Positions 1-9,084 of a DNA stretch of 47,989 nt are shown piece by piece. The notes under the pieces are model-generated. The model had not been told where the DNA came from. It was given only the letters and a program-made list of their open reading frames with translations, and searched no databases. Within the stretch, counting starts at the first letter, position 1. Every line of letters begins with the position of its first letter. A program made the position numbers and the translations under genes. The DNA comes from Bacillota bacterium (GTDB taxonomy: Bacteria; Bacillota; Clostridia; Christensenellales; Aristaeellaceae), in the NCBI GenBank assembly GCA_023402355.1, contig JAEXCG010000141.1, positions 1-47,989 on the forward strand, given 5' to 3'.

Positions 1-80
1 TCTCAATAAAGCAATGGGGCTTATTAGGGTTAGCCTAATCGCCTTATTCTCCAACAAAACCTTCCTGAGAAAACGCAATA

Positions 81-123
81 ACTTAAAAAGAAACTGTCAA
101 GCTAGAAAACGCTAGCTTGACAG
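81..123 (-). terminator. Rho-independent terminator of the first GH3 gene
   Basis: A perfect 12-bp stem (94-105 pairing with 112-123, six-base loop) lies 20 bases past the stop of the GH3 gene. On the minus strand it is followed by a T-rich run (81-93). It closes the leftmost unit of the minus-strand train. Positions 1-80 show nothing I can assign. Confidence 0.85.
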
Positions 124-142
124 CCCCCTACTTTTGATAGGC

Positions 143-2539
143 TTATTCGGTAATGTCGATGATCTTTGAAAGATTGCCGACGGTGATGACGTGCTCGCCC
201 GCCGTGTCGATGGTCAATTCCATCTCCACCACACGCCAGTCGCCGCTGTTTACCGCCATGATCTTTTCGGCGATCACCTCATCGCCATCCTTCGCCTGCA
301 CGGTGGTGACGCCGTCCGCGCCATTGTTCCACACGAGCATATACAGGGTGAAGGGCTCGCCCGCCTTGGTCTCGATGACGGATTTGTAACTGGTGGTCGT
401 GCTTCCGTTGGACTCGGAAACGATCTCCTTGGTCACACGGGGCAGCACCAGCGTATCATACACGATGTCCGCCGACTGACCGTAGCGCATGCCATACTGG
501 TAACACAGCAGGGGATCACCCCAGTTGCGCGGCGTTTCGTTGTTCTCGCTGGTCTTCATGGTGGCCAGCAGCATCATGCGAACGTAAGGGTCCGCCCCCT
601 GATCGCCTGCAAGATCCTTCCACTGTGCATCGTCAGACACGCTGTCGCGGGCGATCTCCTTGACGATCATGCCCGAAGGCTCACGCACGCCATACAGCAG
701 CTCCGCATAAACGATCGGCTCGGTGGTGGTGATGAATCCACCCGCGCCCGTTCCGTGGTCGGCGGGACGGCTAAAGTTCATGAACAGCACGGCATCACCG
801 TTCTCCATCGCCCAGGTGGTCGGATCGACGCAGTTGGACACGATGACGAGCTTTTTGCCCACGCCCTTTGCATCCTCCACGACCAGCTCGGCGGCGTCGT
901 TAAAGCTAGTGCAGTCCGCAATCACGACGTCTGCATCGGCCATGTTGTCCGCAATCGTAGCATATTCGCCCAGCGCCGCGAGGATCGCGCTCTTCGTTTC
1001 TGCGGCTGCGGTGGAATCAAAGTAGATCTTTGCATCCTTGCTCAAGGGCAGAAGATCACCGTCGTTCTTCACAAGAACCGCCGATTCGGCCTGCAGCTGA
1101 CGCTCCAGTTCCACCGTTTCGGGATTGCGGGCGGCAGTCAAGGTAGTCAGATCCGTGATATCCCATGCCTGCGCAATATATTCATCGCTGGCTGCATAGG
1201 CAAGCGCGGTATCCACATCGTTGTAGGGATTCTCGAACAGACCCAGCTCAAACTTCGTGCGCAGCACACGGCGGCAGGTCTCCTCCATGCGCTCTTCGGT
1301 GATCAGGCCCTGCTCATAGGCCGCCTGAACCGCGCCACGGTCGCTGGTATAGCCGGGGTTTGCCTCGTTATAGGCCGTGCTGGGGCTGCCGATCTGATCC
1401 AGACCCAGGTTGATGGCAAAGGCATAACGCTCGGGAATGGTGAGTTCATCCAGCACAATGCCGTCGGCGGTGGTGCCGGACGAGTTGTCCGCCCCCTGCG
1501 CGCCCCAGTCGGACAGGATCACGCCCTCATAGCCCAGCGTGTCGCGCAGATAGTTCATGGTCTCGGCATCGTAGTCCACATGGACGGTGTTGGAAAGGCC
1601 GGTGGAGTAGCCGTTGGTCATGAGCCATTTCGGATTGGCCTCCAGGGCCTTCTTCCAAGCAGTCATCCAGTTGTCGACGGTCTGCGCATCGCTACGGGCA
1701 TTGGAGAAGGAAGAATCGCCGCCGCGGGCGATGAAGTGCTTGGCGCAGGCGTAGGCGCCGCCCTGCACCTGAATGGCGTTGATCTCCGCTTTGGACATCT
1801 CGCCCGCATAGGCCGGGTCTTCACCGTTCCAAGACCCCAATTCCATTCCATAGGGGTGCAGCAGGATATGATAGCCCACGTTGCGGGTTTCCACGGAATA
1901 GATCGTCCAGAGCTTTTCAGCCAGCTCCACGTCATTTGCCGTGCCCAGCGCATCATGCGCCGTATCAACCATGCCACCCCAGCCATTGTACTGACGGTCG
2001 CTGGACAGGGTGATCGGAATGCCCAAGCGGGTCGCTTCGCCCATCTCCTGAATGGCATTGTGATACGAGATCTGTTCAACGGGCGTGCCATTGGAGTTAT
2101 CCAAGAAATGCGTGATGTCGAGCTCATTGATGAAGTAGTACATGGAGTAGCTACCAGAGGTCATCGGACCGGAAACCTCTGCCCCCGCCGCTGGAACGTC
2201 GAAGGGACAGTTTTCCTCGTAAAGGTAACGGGAATCGGAGAAATCTACGCCGCTGGAATCACCACAGGTGCAGATGTGGTAGAACAGCGCGGTCTTTTCC
2301 TCGATGGTCATCTGGCTATACAGGTCGGTGATGCGCTCCTCGATGTCCGCGCGCCAATCCTCATATACGTCCAGCGTGCCGTTGTTGTTCAAGTCCTTGA
2401 ATTGCAGGCCATCTACCTCGATGATGGGCTTGCTGGTCGCTTTGATCTCGACCTGCGTTGCAGTCTCCTCTGCCAAAGAGGAGATCGAACCCAGTGAGAA
2501 AAGCATGACCACCGCCAAGAGAAGGGAAAGTTTTCTCAT
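143..2539 (-). CDS. Secreted glycoside hydrolase family 3 protein, divergent type (798 aa)
   Basis: GH3 enzymes are retaining exo-acting beta-glycosidases; the substrate cannot be read here. A signal peptide covers residues 1 to about 23. An EF-hand-like calcium loop (D49 to E60, DLNNNGTLDVYE) precedes the GH3 barrel. The likely nucleophile is D344 in ILSDWG, and K267-H268 form the conserved KH pair, but here in KHFIARGG instead of the common KHFPG. The usual RWGR-type segment before GEDP (239-242) is replaced by HPYGMELGSWN, a trait shared with the GH3 at 6418. The (alpha/beta)6 sandwich domain follows, and residues from about 720 form an Ig-like beta domain. The ATG has AAGGAG about 10 bases upstream. 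It is a single-gene unit with its own tandem-box promoter (2600-2665) and terminator. Family assignment is firm; activity of the divergent barrel is not proven. Confidence 0.93.
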   Translation of the reverse strand: MRKLSLLLAVVMLFSLGSISSLAEETATQVEIKATSKPIIEVDGLQFKDLNNNGTLDVYEDWRADIEERITDLYSQMTIEEKTALFYHICTCGDSSGVDFSDSRYLYEENCPFDVPAAGAEVSGPMTSGSYSMYYFINELDITHFLDNSNGTPVEQISYHNAIQEMGEATRLGIPITLSSDRQYNGWGGMVDTAHDALGTANDVELAEKLWTIYSVETRNVGYHILLHPYGMELGSWNGEDPAYAGEMSKAEINAIQVQGGAYACAKHFIARGGDSSFSNARSDAQTVDNWMTAWKKALEANPKWLMTNGYSTGLSNTVHVDYDAETMNYLRDTLGYEGVILSDWGAQGADNSSGTTADGIVLDELTIPERYAFAINLGLDQIGSPSTAYNEANPGYTSDRGAVQAAYEQGLITEERMEETCRRVLRTKFELGLFENPYNDVDTALAYAASDEYIAQAWDITDLTTLTAARNPETVELERQLQAESAVLVKNDGDLLPLSKDAKIYFDSTAAAETKSAILAALGEYATIADNMADADVVIADCTSFNDAAELVVEDAKGVGKKLVIVSNCVDPTTWAMENGDAVLFMNFSRPADHGTGAGGFITTTEPIVYAELLYGVREPSGMIVKEIARDSVSDDAQWKDLAGDQGADPYVRMMLLATMKTSENNETPRNWGDPLLCYQYGMRYGQSADIVYDTLVLPRVTKEIVSESNGSTTTSYKSVIETKAGEPFTLYMLVWNNGADGVTTVQAKDGDEVIAEKIMAVNSGDWRVVEMELTIDTAGEHVITVGNLSKIIDITE

Positions 2540-2599
2540 GGAACAGGGCTCCTTTCTATTTCGTCAATGCATCGGTCAGGCCGACGCGCCTATGACATT

Positions 2600-2665
2600 A
2601 TTGTAGCCCTATTCATGAAGGAAAGCTTTGGAGAAACGGACACTCGTCTTTGTAATATCCAATAC
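2600..2665 (-). promoter_or_regulatory. Tandem-box promoter A (GH3)
   Basis: Minus strand: box 1 GTATTGGATATTACA (2651-2665), 7-bp spacer, box 2 GTGTCCGTTTCTCCA (2629-2643), 23 bp, then -10 TACAAT (2600-2605). It shares the geometry of five other sites in the window. There is no recognisable -35 hexamer, as expected for an activator-dependent promoter. This is the most degenerate copy. Confidence 0.75.
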
Positions 2666-2683
2666 GCTTTTAGTCATCTGCTA

Positions 2684-4153
2684 CTATATCCATGTATTGT
2701 CCATAAAGACCGGCATGTTGCCCGACTTCAGGCGGAGCATGGTTGTCATATCGCCTGTGAGCGTACAATCCGAAACGACCGTGTTCTCAAATGTTCCATC
2801 AAACTCGAAGTGCGCCTTCGTGTCTCCCGATATGGAGCAGGAGGTGATCTGCGTATTGCGCGTTTCTCCCGCATAGATGCCGGCGGACTGATTCCCGGCA
2901 AGTATACAGCTATGAAGGATCACATCCTGCGAATCGTAGATGATGACCCCTGTCCAGTTGTTTGTGATCTTCGTGTCTTCACAAATGCCCGTTGATTTCA
3001 AAACGCGTAGCCCCACCACGGTAGACGCGGCGATATTGCAATTGGTGATCGTCGTTTCACGCTCGTTTTGCAGGTAGATGCCGTCCGCGTTGCCGTCAAA
3101 GCAGCAATCGGAGATTTGCAGTCCGCGGCCGACTGCCGTAAAACAGCCAAAACCGCAGTCCGTCACATCGCAATTCCGCATGATCGTATCGGTACACAGG
3201 GAGAAGAAGATGCCTTGGTCGCAGTTCTCCGCCATGCAATTATCTACCGTGACGTCCTTACTGGCGCGGGTGTCGATGCCGTGGTTGGTATCGTGCACCG
3301 TCACATTACAAAAGCTTCCGCCTTCAGCAAAAGCCACATAGGTGCCGAAGATGCCGCAGCGGTCGGCGGTCACATGGTCTAGCTCCACGTTTTTGCTATG
3401 CACGATCTCCAGCCCCATGCTGCTGTCGGACACATCGGCATCCTTCACGGTGATACCGTCGCAGTAAGCGGCGATGATCCCGCCTGCGTCGGAGGGGACA
3501 ACGACATCCTTCCCGCCGGGGATGTAGTATAAGGGCTTGCCGTTGACCGTGCAGTTTTCGATGCGGTGGGAAAGGAAGTAGTCCTCATCCTCGCCTACCT
3601 CGCACAGCCCGGTTAAAACGGCTTTTCCGCTGCTGCTCTCGCTGAGCGGGTCGCCTGCTACGCACACACCGACGCCCGCAAAGGTGCAGTTTACAATGCT
3701 GCAATCCTTCATGGCTTCCATCCACACGGCGGTGGACGAAGTACGATAGGCTTCGTCCACCAAGATAAAGGTGCAGTTTTCCAGCGTCAGGCGGCGGCTC
3801 TGCTGAGCAACGATTCCCCATTTACGGACTTGGAAGTCAATGCCTGTCAATGTCACATCGTCGGAGGTGATCTGGAGCAGCGTTGCAAAAGCAGGGCTGT
3901 CGAGAATCACGCCTTCTTCTCCTTTAATCGTCAGCGGTTTATCGATGACCACGGGATACGATTCCGCAGGAGAAGCATAGACCCCCGCCATGAGGTGCAG
4001 GGTGTCGCCCGGCTGCGCAGCGGCCACTGCTTCCGTAAGCGTCGTATAATCCCCATGACCCTCCGGAGAAACATCAAGCTCACTTGCCATGGCAGTGCAA
4101 GCAAGGCAGATCAGTAACACCATAGCGAGAAGGAACCCACATGATTTATTCAT
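2684..4153 (-). CDS. Secreted right-handed parallel beta-helix protein (489 aa)
   Basis: A signal peptide (residues 1 to about 23) is followed by an opening typical of pectate-lyase-fold proteins (DYTTLTEAVAAAQPGDTLHL, then a GVY turn). Many PbH1-type rungs follow, each about 22-25 residues, with patterns such as ITNCNI, LENCTF, MRNCDV and ITSCSI. Such folds occur in polysaccharide lyases, GH28/GH55-like hydrolases and non-catalytic glycan-binding proteins. I see no diagnostic catalytic set, so the role is open. It is second in a two-gene unit behind the CBM9-like gene, driven by promoter B. GGGAGG lies 6-11 bases before the ATG. A hairpin at 4180-4201 separates it from the upstream gene and may lower its expression. 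The many cysteines (about one per rung) are notable for a secreted protein of a monoderm. Confidence 0.85.
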   Translation of the reverse strand: MNKSCGFLLAMVLLICLACTAMASELDVSPEGHGDYTTLTEAVAAAQPGDTLHLMAGVYASPAESYPVVIDKPLTIKGEEGVILDSPAFATLLQITSDDVTLTGIDFQVRKWGIVAQQSRRLTLENCTFILVDEAYRTSSTAVWMEAMKDCSIVNCTFAGVGVCVAGDPLSESSSGKAVLTGLCEVGEDEDYFLSHRIENCTVNGKPLYYIPGGKDVVVPSDAGGIIAAYCDGITVKDADVSDSSMGLEIVHSKNVELDHVTADRCGIFGTYVAFAEGGSFCNVTVHDTNHGIDTRASKDVTVDNCMAENCDQGIFFSLCTDTIMRNCDVTDCGFGCFTAVGRGLQISDCCFDGNADGIYLQNERETTITNCNIAASTVVGLRVLKSTGICEDTKITNNWTGVIIYDSQDVILHSCILAGNQSAGIYAGETRNTQITSCSISGDTKAHFEFDGTFENTVVSDCTLTGDMTTMLRLKSGNMPVFMDNTWI

Positions 4154-4170
4154 ACAAAACCTCCCGTAAG

Positions 4171-4201
4171 TGAGAAAATGCAGGACGCCAAAACGCCCTG
4201 C
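4171..4201 (-). terminator. Weak hairpin between the CBM9-like and beta-helix genes
   Basis: Minus strand: 8-bp stem (one G-U pair) 4180-4187 with 4194-4201, followed by ATTTTCTC. The short T run suggests partial termination or an mRNA-processing or stability site inside the two-gene unit. Confidence 0.5.
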
Positions 4202-4231
4202 AAAAGGAGGAGAACCCTCATGAAAATGGAT

Positions 4232-5017
4232 TTACTCGAAGATCAGGTTGCCCCACATGCTGGGGTTTTTGTTGATGTCGATGGTGCCGCACCATGCAAT
4301 CTGCGGGATGTACTCCGTGCCGGGGCAGGGATAGGAAATGTCCGTGAAGGCCACATCGAACTTCACCGTGTCGCCGGACTGAGGGGTGTACTGGGCGATC
4401 TTATTGTTGGAGAAGTTCTCCAGCGGGATCGCGCATTCCCAAATATAGCCGGTGGTGGTGGCAACCGCCTTGGCCTGATAGCCGGTTAGCACATCCTCGC
4501 CTCCGTCCATGCCGCAGCTGATGAAACGCTGACGGTAATCTTTGGCAAGCATCGAGCGATCGAAGGCGGTGTCGTAGTATTCACCGTCGGTGATGAGGTA
4601 CAGCAGGAAGTCGTTGGTATGATACTCGGTGCGGGCAGGATCGTCGGTGGGATCGGTGGAGATGTACAGCTTGATGTTATCCTCGCCGTCCAAGGGCAGC
4701 ATCTCGATGGCACCAAAGGGCGTGTCCTCGGTTACTTCAAAGGCAAAGTACAGGTTCTGCGCATCATAAGCGGCATAGACCTTCGCGGACAGATCGTTCG
4801 GGCCCTGCCAGAACACCACGTCGCGGATCACCTGCGCCGCATCGGACAGTTCCGCGCAGGATGACAAGTCCCATTCAGAAAGATCGCCGTCAATAGTCGG
4901 AGCGGTCTCAAACTTGTGCGCCGTGAGGGTAGGAGTCTGCGCGCCCTCGGCATAAGCAGCCGTGCACAGCAACATGGCCGCCAGCACTAGAGTCAGAATC
5001 GTCATCATTTTCTTCAT
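4232..5017 (-). CDS. Secreted CBM9-like carbohydrate-binding protein (261 aa)
   Basis: A signal peptide (residues 1 to about 24, ending AAYA) is followed by one CBM9-like beta-sandwich filling the mature protein. Visible hallmarks are TIDGDLSEWD, the central LYFAFEVTEDTPF, IKLYISTDP, and the closing NPSMWGNLIFE. CBM9-like modules bind glycan ends, but many stand-alone members have unknown ligands. No catalytic or anchoring domain is visible, so it may be a free binding protein. The last residues closely resemble those of the CBM9-like protein at 23524 (NPSLWGTLTFVAE), so the two are probably paralogues. It is the first gene of a two-gene unit under promoter B. Confidence 0.85.
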   Translation of the reverse strand: MKKMMTILTLVLAAMLLCTAAYAEGAQTPTLTAHKFETAPTIDGDLSEWDLSSCAELSDAAQVIRDVVFWQGPNDLSAKVYAAYDAQNLYFAFEVTEDTPFGAIEMLPLDGEDNIKLYISTDPTDDPARTEYHTNDFLLYLITDGEYYDTAFDRSMLAKDYRQRFISCGMDGGEDVLTGYQAKAVATTTGYIWECAIPLENFSNNKIAQYTPQSGDTVKFDVAFTDISYPCPGTEYIPQIAWCGTIDINKNPSMWGNLIFE

Positions 5018-5071
5018 TCAGTCCATCTCCTATCTTATGTTTCAAACGGAGGGTTTGTTTACTTCATCGTC

Positions 5072-5137
5072 AGTATAGCAAAAGCTTCCTTGGCCATCAA
5101 TGGAAATTTGAACACAGGTCTTTGTATTTTCAAACAC
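5072..5137 (-). promoter_or_regulatory. Tandem-box promoter B (CBM9-like / beta-helix unit)
   Basis: Minus strand: box 1 GTGTTTGAAAATACA (5123-5137), 7-bp spacer, box 2 GTGTTCAAATTTCCA (5101-5115), then TTGATG as -35 directly abutting box 2, 17-bp spacer, -10 TATACT (5072-5077). It begins three bases after the stop of the foldase gene. Confidence 0.85.
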
Positions 5138-5140
5138 TGC

Positions 5141-6274
5141 TCATTCGGCAGCGCCGGCCAGCTGCACAGCGGCTTCGTCCTGCAAAACCGTCAGACGCGC
5201 CTGCACCCTCTCGTTAGAGCGCTCGCCATACAGCGTATCGCGCAGCGCCTCCTTCACATCCTCCGTCAGCTCCACCGCGCCTGATGGGTGATCACTTAAA
5301 TAATACAGAATGTGGACGCCCATATCGCTAACGACAGGCGTTTGGGTGTAATCGCCCGGCGCTTGCATGCTCTCCCCGAACACAGCAGCAATGAAGGAAT
5401 CCTCCCACATGACGGAATCCTTGTTGACCATGTAGCCCGTATCGAAGAAGGACTCGGTATCAAAAGCGCTGTCTTCGCCATAGGTGCGGATCAAGTCGGT
5501 AAAGGCATCGCCCGCTGCAAGCTTCGCATAGATTTCGGCAACCTTGTCCGCCGTATCGGCGAGCTTGTCATCAGCATCTGAGCGAATCAAGATTTGCAGC
5601 ACATTGCGGTATCCCGCCGGAACATACCAGACCTCCGTATTGTTGTTCAGCGCTGTTTCAAAATCGGATACGTTGTCCTCATAGGCTGCTTTACTCTCGG
5701 CTACACGCTTGTCGTAGGCGGTCTGCACGTCCTCGTCGGTGATGACTTCGCCCTCCATGAGCAAGTCAGCGTACTTTTGAGAAGCCGCGTCGTTTTGATA
5801 ATACTGCTGCAGATAGGCCAAGGTGTAGCCCTGTCCATCCACATAGCTTTGCGCATAGGCAATCGCCTCGTCATCTGAAGCCTTCGCACCCTCGTCGGTC
5901 GCTTTATAGGATGCGGCAATCTGGGCTATAGCGATCGCATAGGCGTTTTCTGCCTGTGCAGTGATGGCGGTCGCTTCGTCTTCCGTGAAGGTAAAAACAC
6001 CTTGCGCCGTCATGTCCTGCACCAGCAGCCGATCCGACACAGCCGCCGTCAGCGCGATGTCCGCCAAATACGCGGCAATCGTTTCGTCTGATGTGTCCAC
6101 GCCGTTTGCGGAATAAAGCTGCGTATAATAAACAAGCTGGGAGTCTACCTCGCTTTGCAGCACTTCTTCGCCGTTCACGACTGCGGCAACCGCAGGCGTC
6201 TTCTCGGCTGCGGCACAGCCCGCCAGCATCATCAGCACCATCAGCGTCACAAGCAGCTTTTGCAAGATTTTCAT
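5141..6274 (-). CDS. PrsA/SurA-like foldase lipoprotein (parvulin-type peptidyl-prolyl isomerase, 377 aa)
   Basis: It is likely to assist folding of exported proteins outside the membrane. A lipoprotein signal ends in LAGC (lipobox). A SurA-like N-terminal segment follows (VAAVVNGEEVLQSEVD), then a long helical linker and a C-terminal parvulin-like domain (VLQILIRSDADD, GVHILYYLSDHPSG). The reading frame extends upstream to 6370, but that stretch runs through promoter C. The ATG at 6274 has AGGAGG at 6285-6290 and sits about 22 bases after the predicted transcript start, so I chose it. It is a single-gene unit in the tandem-box regulon, which fits a dedicated helper for the secreted GH3 and binding proteins. 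Whether the isomerase site is complete cannot be judged by eye. Confidence 0.88.
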   Translation of the reverse strand: MKILQKLLVTLMVLMMLAGCAAAEKTPAVAAVVNGEEVLQSEVDSQLVYYTQLYSANGVDTSDETIAAYLADIALTAAVSDRLLVQDMTAQGVFTFTEDEATAITAQAENAYAIAIAQIAASYKATDEGAKASDDEAIAYAQSYVDGQGYTLAYLQQYYQNDAASQKYADLLMEGEVITDEDVQTAYDKRVAESKAAYEDNVSDFETALNNNTEVWYVPAGYRNVLQILIRSDADDKLADTADKVAEIYAKLAAGDAFTDLIRTYGEDSAFDTESFFDTGYMVNKDSVMWEDSFIAAVFGESMQAPGDYTQTPVVSDMGVHILYYLSDHPSGAVELTEDVKEALRDTLYGERSNERVQARLTVLQDEAAVQLAGAAE

Positions 6275-6302
6275 AGGGTTACATCCTCCTGTGTTTTTGA
6301 TA

Positions 6303-6368
6303 AGCATAATGAACTTATCATGCCTGCGCAAGAAAGAATCCAATACAGCCGTTTGCAAAATCCAGTAC
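6303..6368 (-). promoter_or_regulatory. Tandem-box promoter C (foldase lipoprotein)
   Basis: Minus strand: box 1 GTACTGGATTTTGCA (6354-6368), 7-bp spacer, box 2 GTATTGGATTCTTTC (6332-6346), 23 bp beginning TTGCGC, -10 TATGCT (6303-6308). Same geometry as the other five copies. Confidence 0.8.
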
Positions 6369-6370
6369 AC

Positions 6371-6404
6371 ACAAAAGAGGAGCTGCCCGAATGCAGCCCC
6401 TCTT
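6371..6404 (-). terminator. Terminator after the 832-aa GH3 gene
   Basis: Minus strand: 12-bp stem (6375-6386 with 6393-6404, one G-U pair) followed by TTTTGTGTGT, starting 13 bases past the GH3 stop and just before box 1 of promoter C. Confidence 0.85.
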
Positions 6405-6417
6405 CGCGTAAATCGAA

Positions 6418-8916
6418 TTATTCCACGGTGATGGTGGTGGTCATGTTGCCCACGGTGATCAAATGCTCGCCCGCTTCAAGGACAAGCTCGAGGGAGATGA
6501 CGCGGAACTGGCCGGCGGTCACGCCCACGACTTTCTCGGCGATCACGGTTTCGCCGTCAAGCACCTGCACGGTGGTCACGCCGTCGCCCTCGCCCACGTT
6601 TTCAGCCACGAAGCTAATCTTGAATGCTTCGCCTGCCTTGGGCTTGGCATTGACGACCGAAGTGGTGGTGCTGGTGCTTCCCTCGGACACCTCAACCTCT
6701 TCGGTGATGGCGGTCTTAGGCGCAGTCAGCAGGCTCAACTGAATATCAGCGGTCTTGCTGTAGGACATGCCGTAATCGGTGGTCACAATCACATCACCCA
6801 GATTGTTGGGCATCTCCACCTCAGGATTGCGCTTAGCCAGCATCGCCATGTACAGGCGAGTCTCGTCGCTCACGCCGATGTCATCCTGCAGTTCGCCCCA
6901 AGAGATGTCTTTCGCATCGCTGGTGTAACCCAGCTCGAACAGGGTCTTGCCGGTGGGCTCCTTTTCGCCAAACAACATTTCAGCAGTCACAGACGCCGTG
7001 GTGTAGCGGTAGAAGGAACCAACGGAGGAGCCATGATCCGGGGTGTTGACGTAGGTTTGCATCAGCAGCGCGTTGGCATCGGCGAACTGCTGCAGCGCAG
7101 GCTCGGAAGAAACCGTGCCCTCGAAGATTACAACAGCGGGCACACCCGCGTCCTGCGCATCCTCGATCATCAGCTCGTAAGCATCGTCGAAGCTGGTCAC
7201 ATGGAACAATGCAACGGTGGCGTCCGCCAGCGTGTCAACGACCGTCGCTTTCACGCCCAGCGCAGCAATATCTTCCGTCTTGGTCGCGGCAGCGTTGGAA
7301 TCCACATAGATTTTCGCATCGGCGCTCAGGGGCAGCACGCCGTCATTCTTTAGAAGGATGGCGGACTTCACCATCAGTTCCTGCTCCATGGCGATGATTT
7401 CGGGGCGGCGAATCGCATCGATCTCCTCGGTGCTCATGGGGATGGTATTAACAGAAGCGGCGGCGGCGCTGCCAATCACTTCAAGCGCTTCGTCCCAGTC
7501 ACGATAGGGATTCTCAAACAGATTCTGGTCGAACTTGTTCTTGATGACGCGAGCAACGTGCACATCCAACGCTTCCTCGGTGTACTTGCCCGCTTTGATC
7601 TCCGCCACAAGTGCGTCGGGATGGTAGCAGTTCGTCACCGCTTCATCTACGTCGTTCTGCTCGACGCCCTTGGTCATGCTGTAGCAAGAGAACATGTCTA
7701 CGCCCACATCCAGGATGAGGGTGTAGCGCTCGCCCAGCGTAAGGGTGGAAACATCAATGCCATCGCTGGTGATGCCGGTCTGGCTCATCAGCATGGAAGC
7801 GCTCAGCGGCCAGTCGAGGCAGACGATGCCTTCGTAGCCCAGATCGTCACGCAGCAGGGAGTAGGTGGTCTTGTCCATGTAGCCCTGCAGGCCGGGGGTA
7901 CGTGCCACGCCGTTGTTGGTCATGATCCATTGCGTACCCGCATCCACAACCGCCTTCCAGCCGATCATCCAACTGTCGATCAGGTCAGCGGGAGACTTGG
8001 CATTGGTGTAGCTGTTGCGCCCGCCGCGAGCGATGAAGTGCTTGCTGTGCGCCTCAAAGCCGTTGTCGTTGTACGCCTTGGTCTCGATGGCAGACATCTC
8101 GGCAATGTACGCGGGATCGTCGCCGTAGAAGGAGCCGATCTCGTTGCCATAGCCATGGAACACCTGATGATAGCCCAGCGCCGCGCTCTCTTTAGCGTAC
8201 TCGCTCATCAGGTTGTAGAGCAGTTCGCTATCTCGGGCCACGCCAAAGGCGTAGTGCGGCGCATCCACCATGCCACCCCAGGTATTGTAGGTGCGGTCAC
8301 CGGAGAACACCACGGGGATGCCTAGCTCGGTATCCTCGGCGATGGACTGGATCTTATTGAGCACATCCAGCTGATTCTTCGGGGTACCGGTCATGGCGGC
8401 GATCATCGTCGTTTCATACAACGACTTGATCTGATACGCTACAGGTGCGTACACGGTGTTGTTCACGGTGATATACTCGTCGGTATCGTTATTCATCTGC
8501 TCGCTGTCGGGAGCAATGAACGCAGTGCCGTTCATGCCGCCGAGCTCCTCGCCGCCGCTGAAATCCGTCACGGTGATGCCGTTCTTGCCGGCAATACCGC
8601 CAAAAGACAGCGTACCCGCCTTCTGCGCAAGCGTCATCTTGGTCAGAAGATCGGCGGTGCGCTCGGTGCTGGACAGACGCCAGTCCTCATACGCGTCCAA
8701 TTCTCCGTTGCCGTTCATGTCCTTAAACCATTCGCCATCCGCCTGGATGAATTTGTCGGCGGATGCGGCGCTCAGGCGGGGCCGGTCGCCCTCGCCTTCG
8801 ATGTAGTAAAACCCGGACGCAGATTCCTTAACAGGGGCTGCGGTCTCCGCCACGGCGGGAATGGTAATGCAAGACATTGCCATGATGACCGACATGAGCC
8901 ATGCAAGTTTCTTCAC
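6418..8916 (-). CDS. Secreted glycoside hydrolase family 3 protein, divergent type (832 aa)
   Basis: Paralogue of the GH3 at 143. The signal peptide is residues 1 to about 23 (ends AVA). An EF-hand-like loop runs D66 to E77 (DMNGNGELDAYE). The likely nucleophile is D368 in CLDWP, and K292-H293 sit in KHFIARGG. As in the first GH3, the RWGR segment is absent and replaced by HGYGNEIGSFYGDDP (about 254-268). The C-terminal 100 residues form an Ig-like domain ending in VGNMTTTITVE, matching the first GH3 tail (VGNLSKIIDITE). The start is GTG at 8916, with GGAGG 9 bases upstream. It has its own tandem-box promoter F and a strong terminator. The two long GH3s probably form a subgroup with a substrate distinct from the two short ones at 16183 and 20164. 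Activity is inferred. Confidence 0.92.
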   Translation of the reverse strand: MKKLAWLMSVIMAMSCITIPAVAETAAPVKESASGFYYIEGEGDRPRLSAASADKFIQADGEWFKDMNGNGELDAYEDWRLSSTERTADLLTKMTLAQKAGTLSFGGIAGKNGITVTDFSGGEELGGMNGTAFIAPDSEQMNNDTDEYITVNNTVYAPVAYQIKSLYETTMIAAMTGTPKNQLDVLNKIQSIAEDTELGIPVVFSGDRTYNTWGGMVDAPHYAFGVARDSELLYNLMSEYAKESAALGYHQVFHGYGNEIGSFYGDDPAYIAEMSAIETKAYNDNGFEAHSKHFIARGGRNSYTNAKSPADLIDSWMIGWKAVVDAGTQWIMTNNGVARTPGLQGYMDKTTYSLLRDDLGYEGIVCLDWPLSASMLMSQTGITSDGIDVSTLTLGERYTLILDVGVDMFSCYSMTKGVEQNDVDEAVTNCYHPDALVAEIKAGKYTEEALDVHVARVIKNKFDQNLFENPYRDWDEALEVIGSAAAASVNTIPMSTEEIDAIRRPEIIAMEQELMVKSAILLKNDGVLPLSADAKIYVDSNAAATKTEDIAALGVKATVVDTLADATVALFHVTSFDDAYELMIEDAQDAGVPAVVIFEGTVSSEPALQQFADANALLMQTYVNTPDHGSSVGSFYRYTTASVTAEMLFGEKEPTGKTLFELGYTSDAKDISWGELQDDIGVSDETRLYMAMLAKRNPEVEMPNNLGDVIVTTDYGMSYSKTADIQLSLLTAPKTAITEEVEVSEGSTSTTTSVVNAKPKAGEAFKISFVAENVGEGDGVTTVQVLDGETVIAEKVVGVTAGQFRVISLELVLEAGEHLITVGNMTTTITVE

Positions 8917-9018
8917 AAGTATCGTCCTCCATTATTTTAATAGGAACTCGCGGATATTTCTCGCAAAGTCCTCCTTCCCTTGCCTAACCAAGCGGAAGAA
9001 ATATCTCAGTTTAATAAC

Positions 9019-9084
9019 AGAATAAGTGTAGGCAAGCGAAACCTCAATGGATTATCGAGCACAGATCTTTGGAAAATCAAGCAC
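9019..9084 (-). promoter_or_regulatory. Tandem-box promoter F (832-aa GH3)
   Basis: Minus strand: box 1 GTGCTTGATTTTCCA (9070-9084), 7-bp spacer, box 2 GTGCTCGATAATCCA (9048-9062), TTGAGG as -35, 17-bp spacer, -10 TATTCT (9019-9024). Box 1 overlaps the last codons of the second ligase gene, which ends at 9077. No terminator separates the two units, so read-through is expected. Confidence 0.85.

Noticed and set aside
191..2497. A 768-codon open frame antisense to the first GH3 gene
   Set aside because: Composition is His/Gly/Val/Arg-rich with no motif or ribosome site; it mirrors the GC-skewed codon positions of the GH3 gene, which has full family motifs.
6275..6370. N-terminal extension of the foldase gene
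   Set aside because: The segment runs through the tandem-box promoter C; the lipoprotein signal and AGGAGG site fix the start at 6274.
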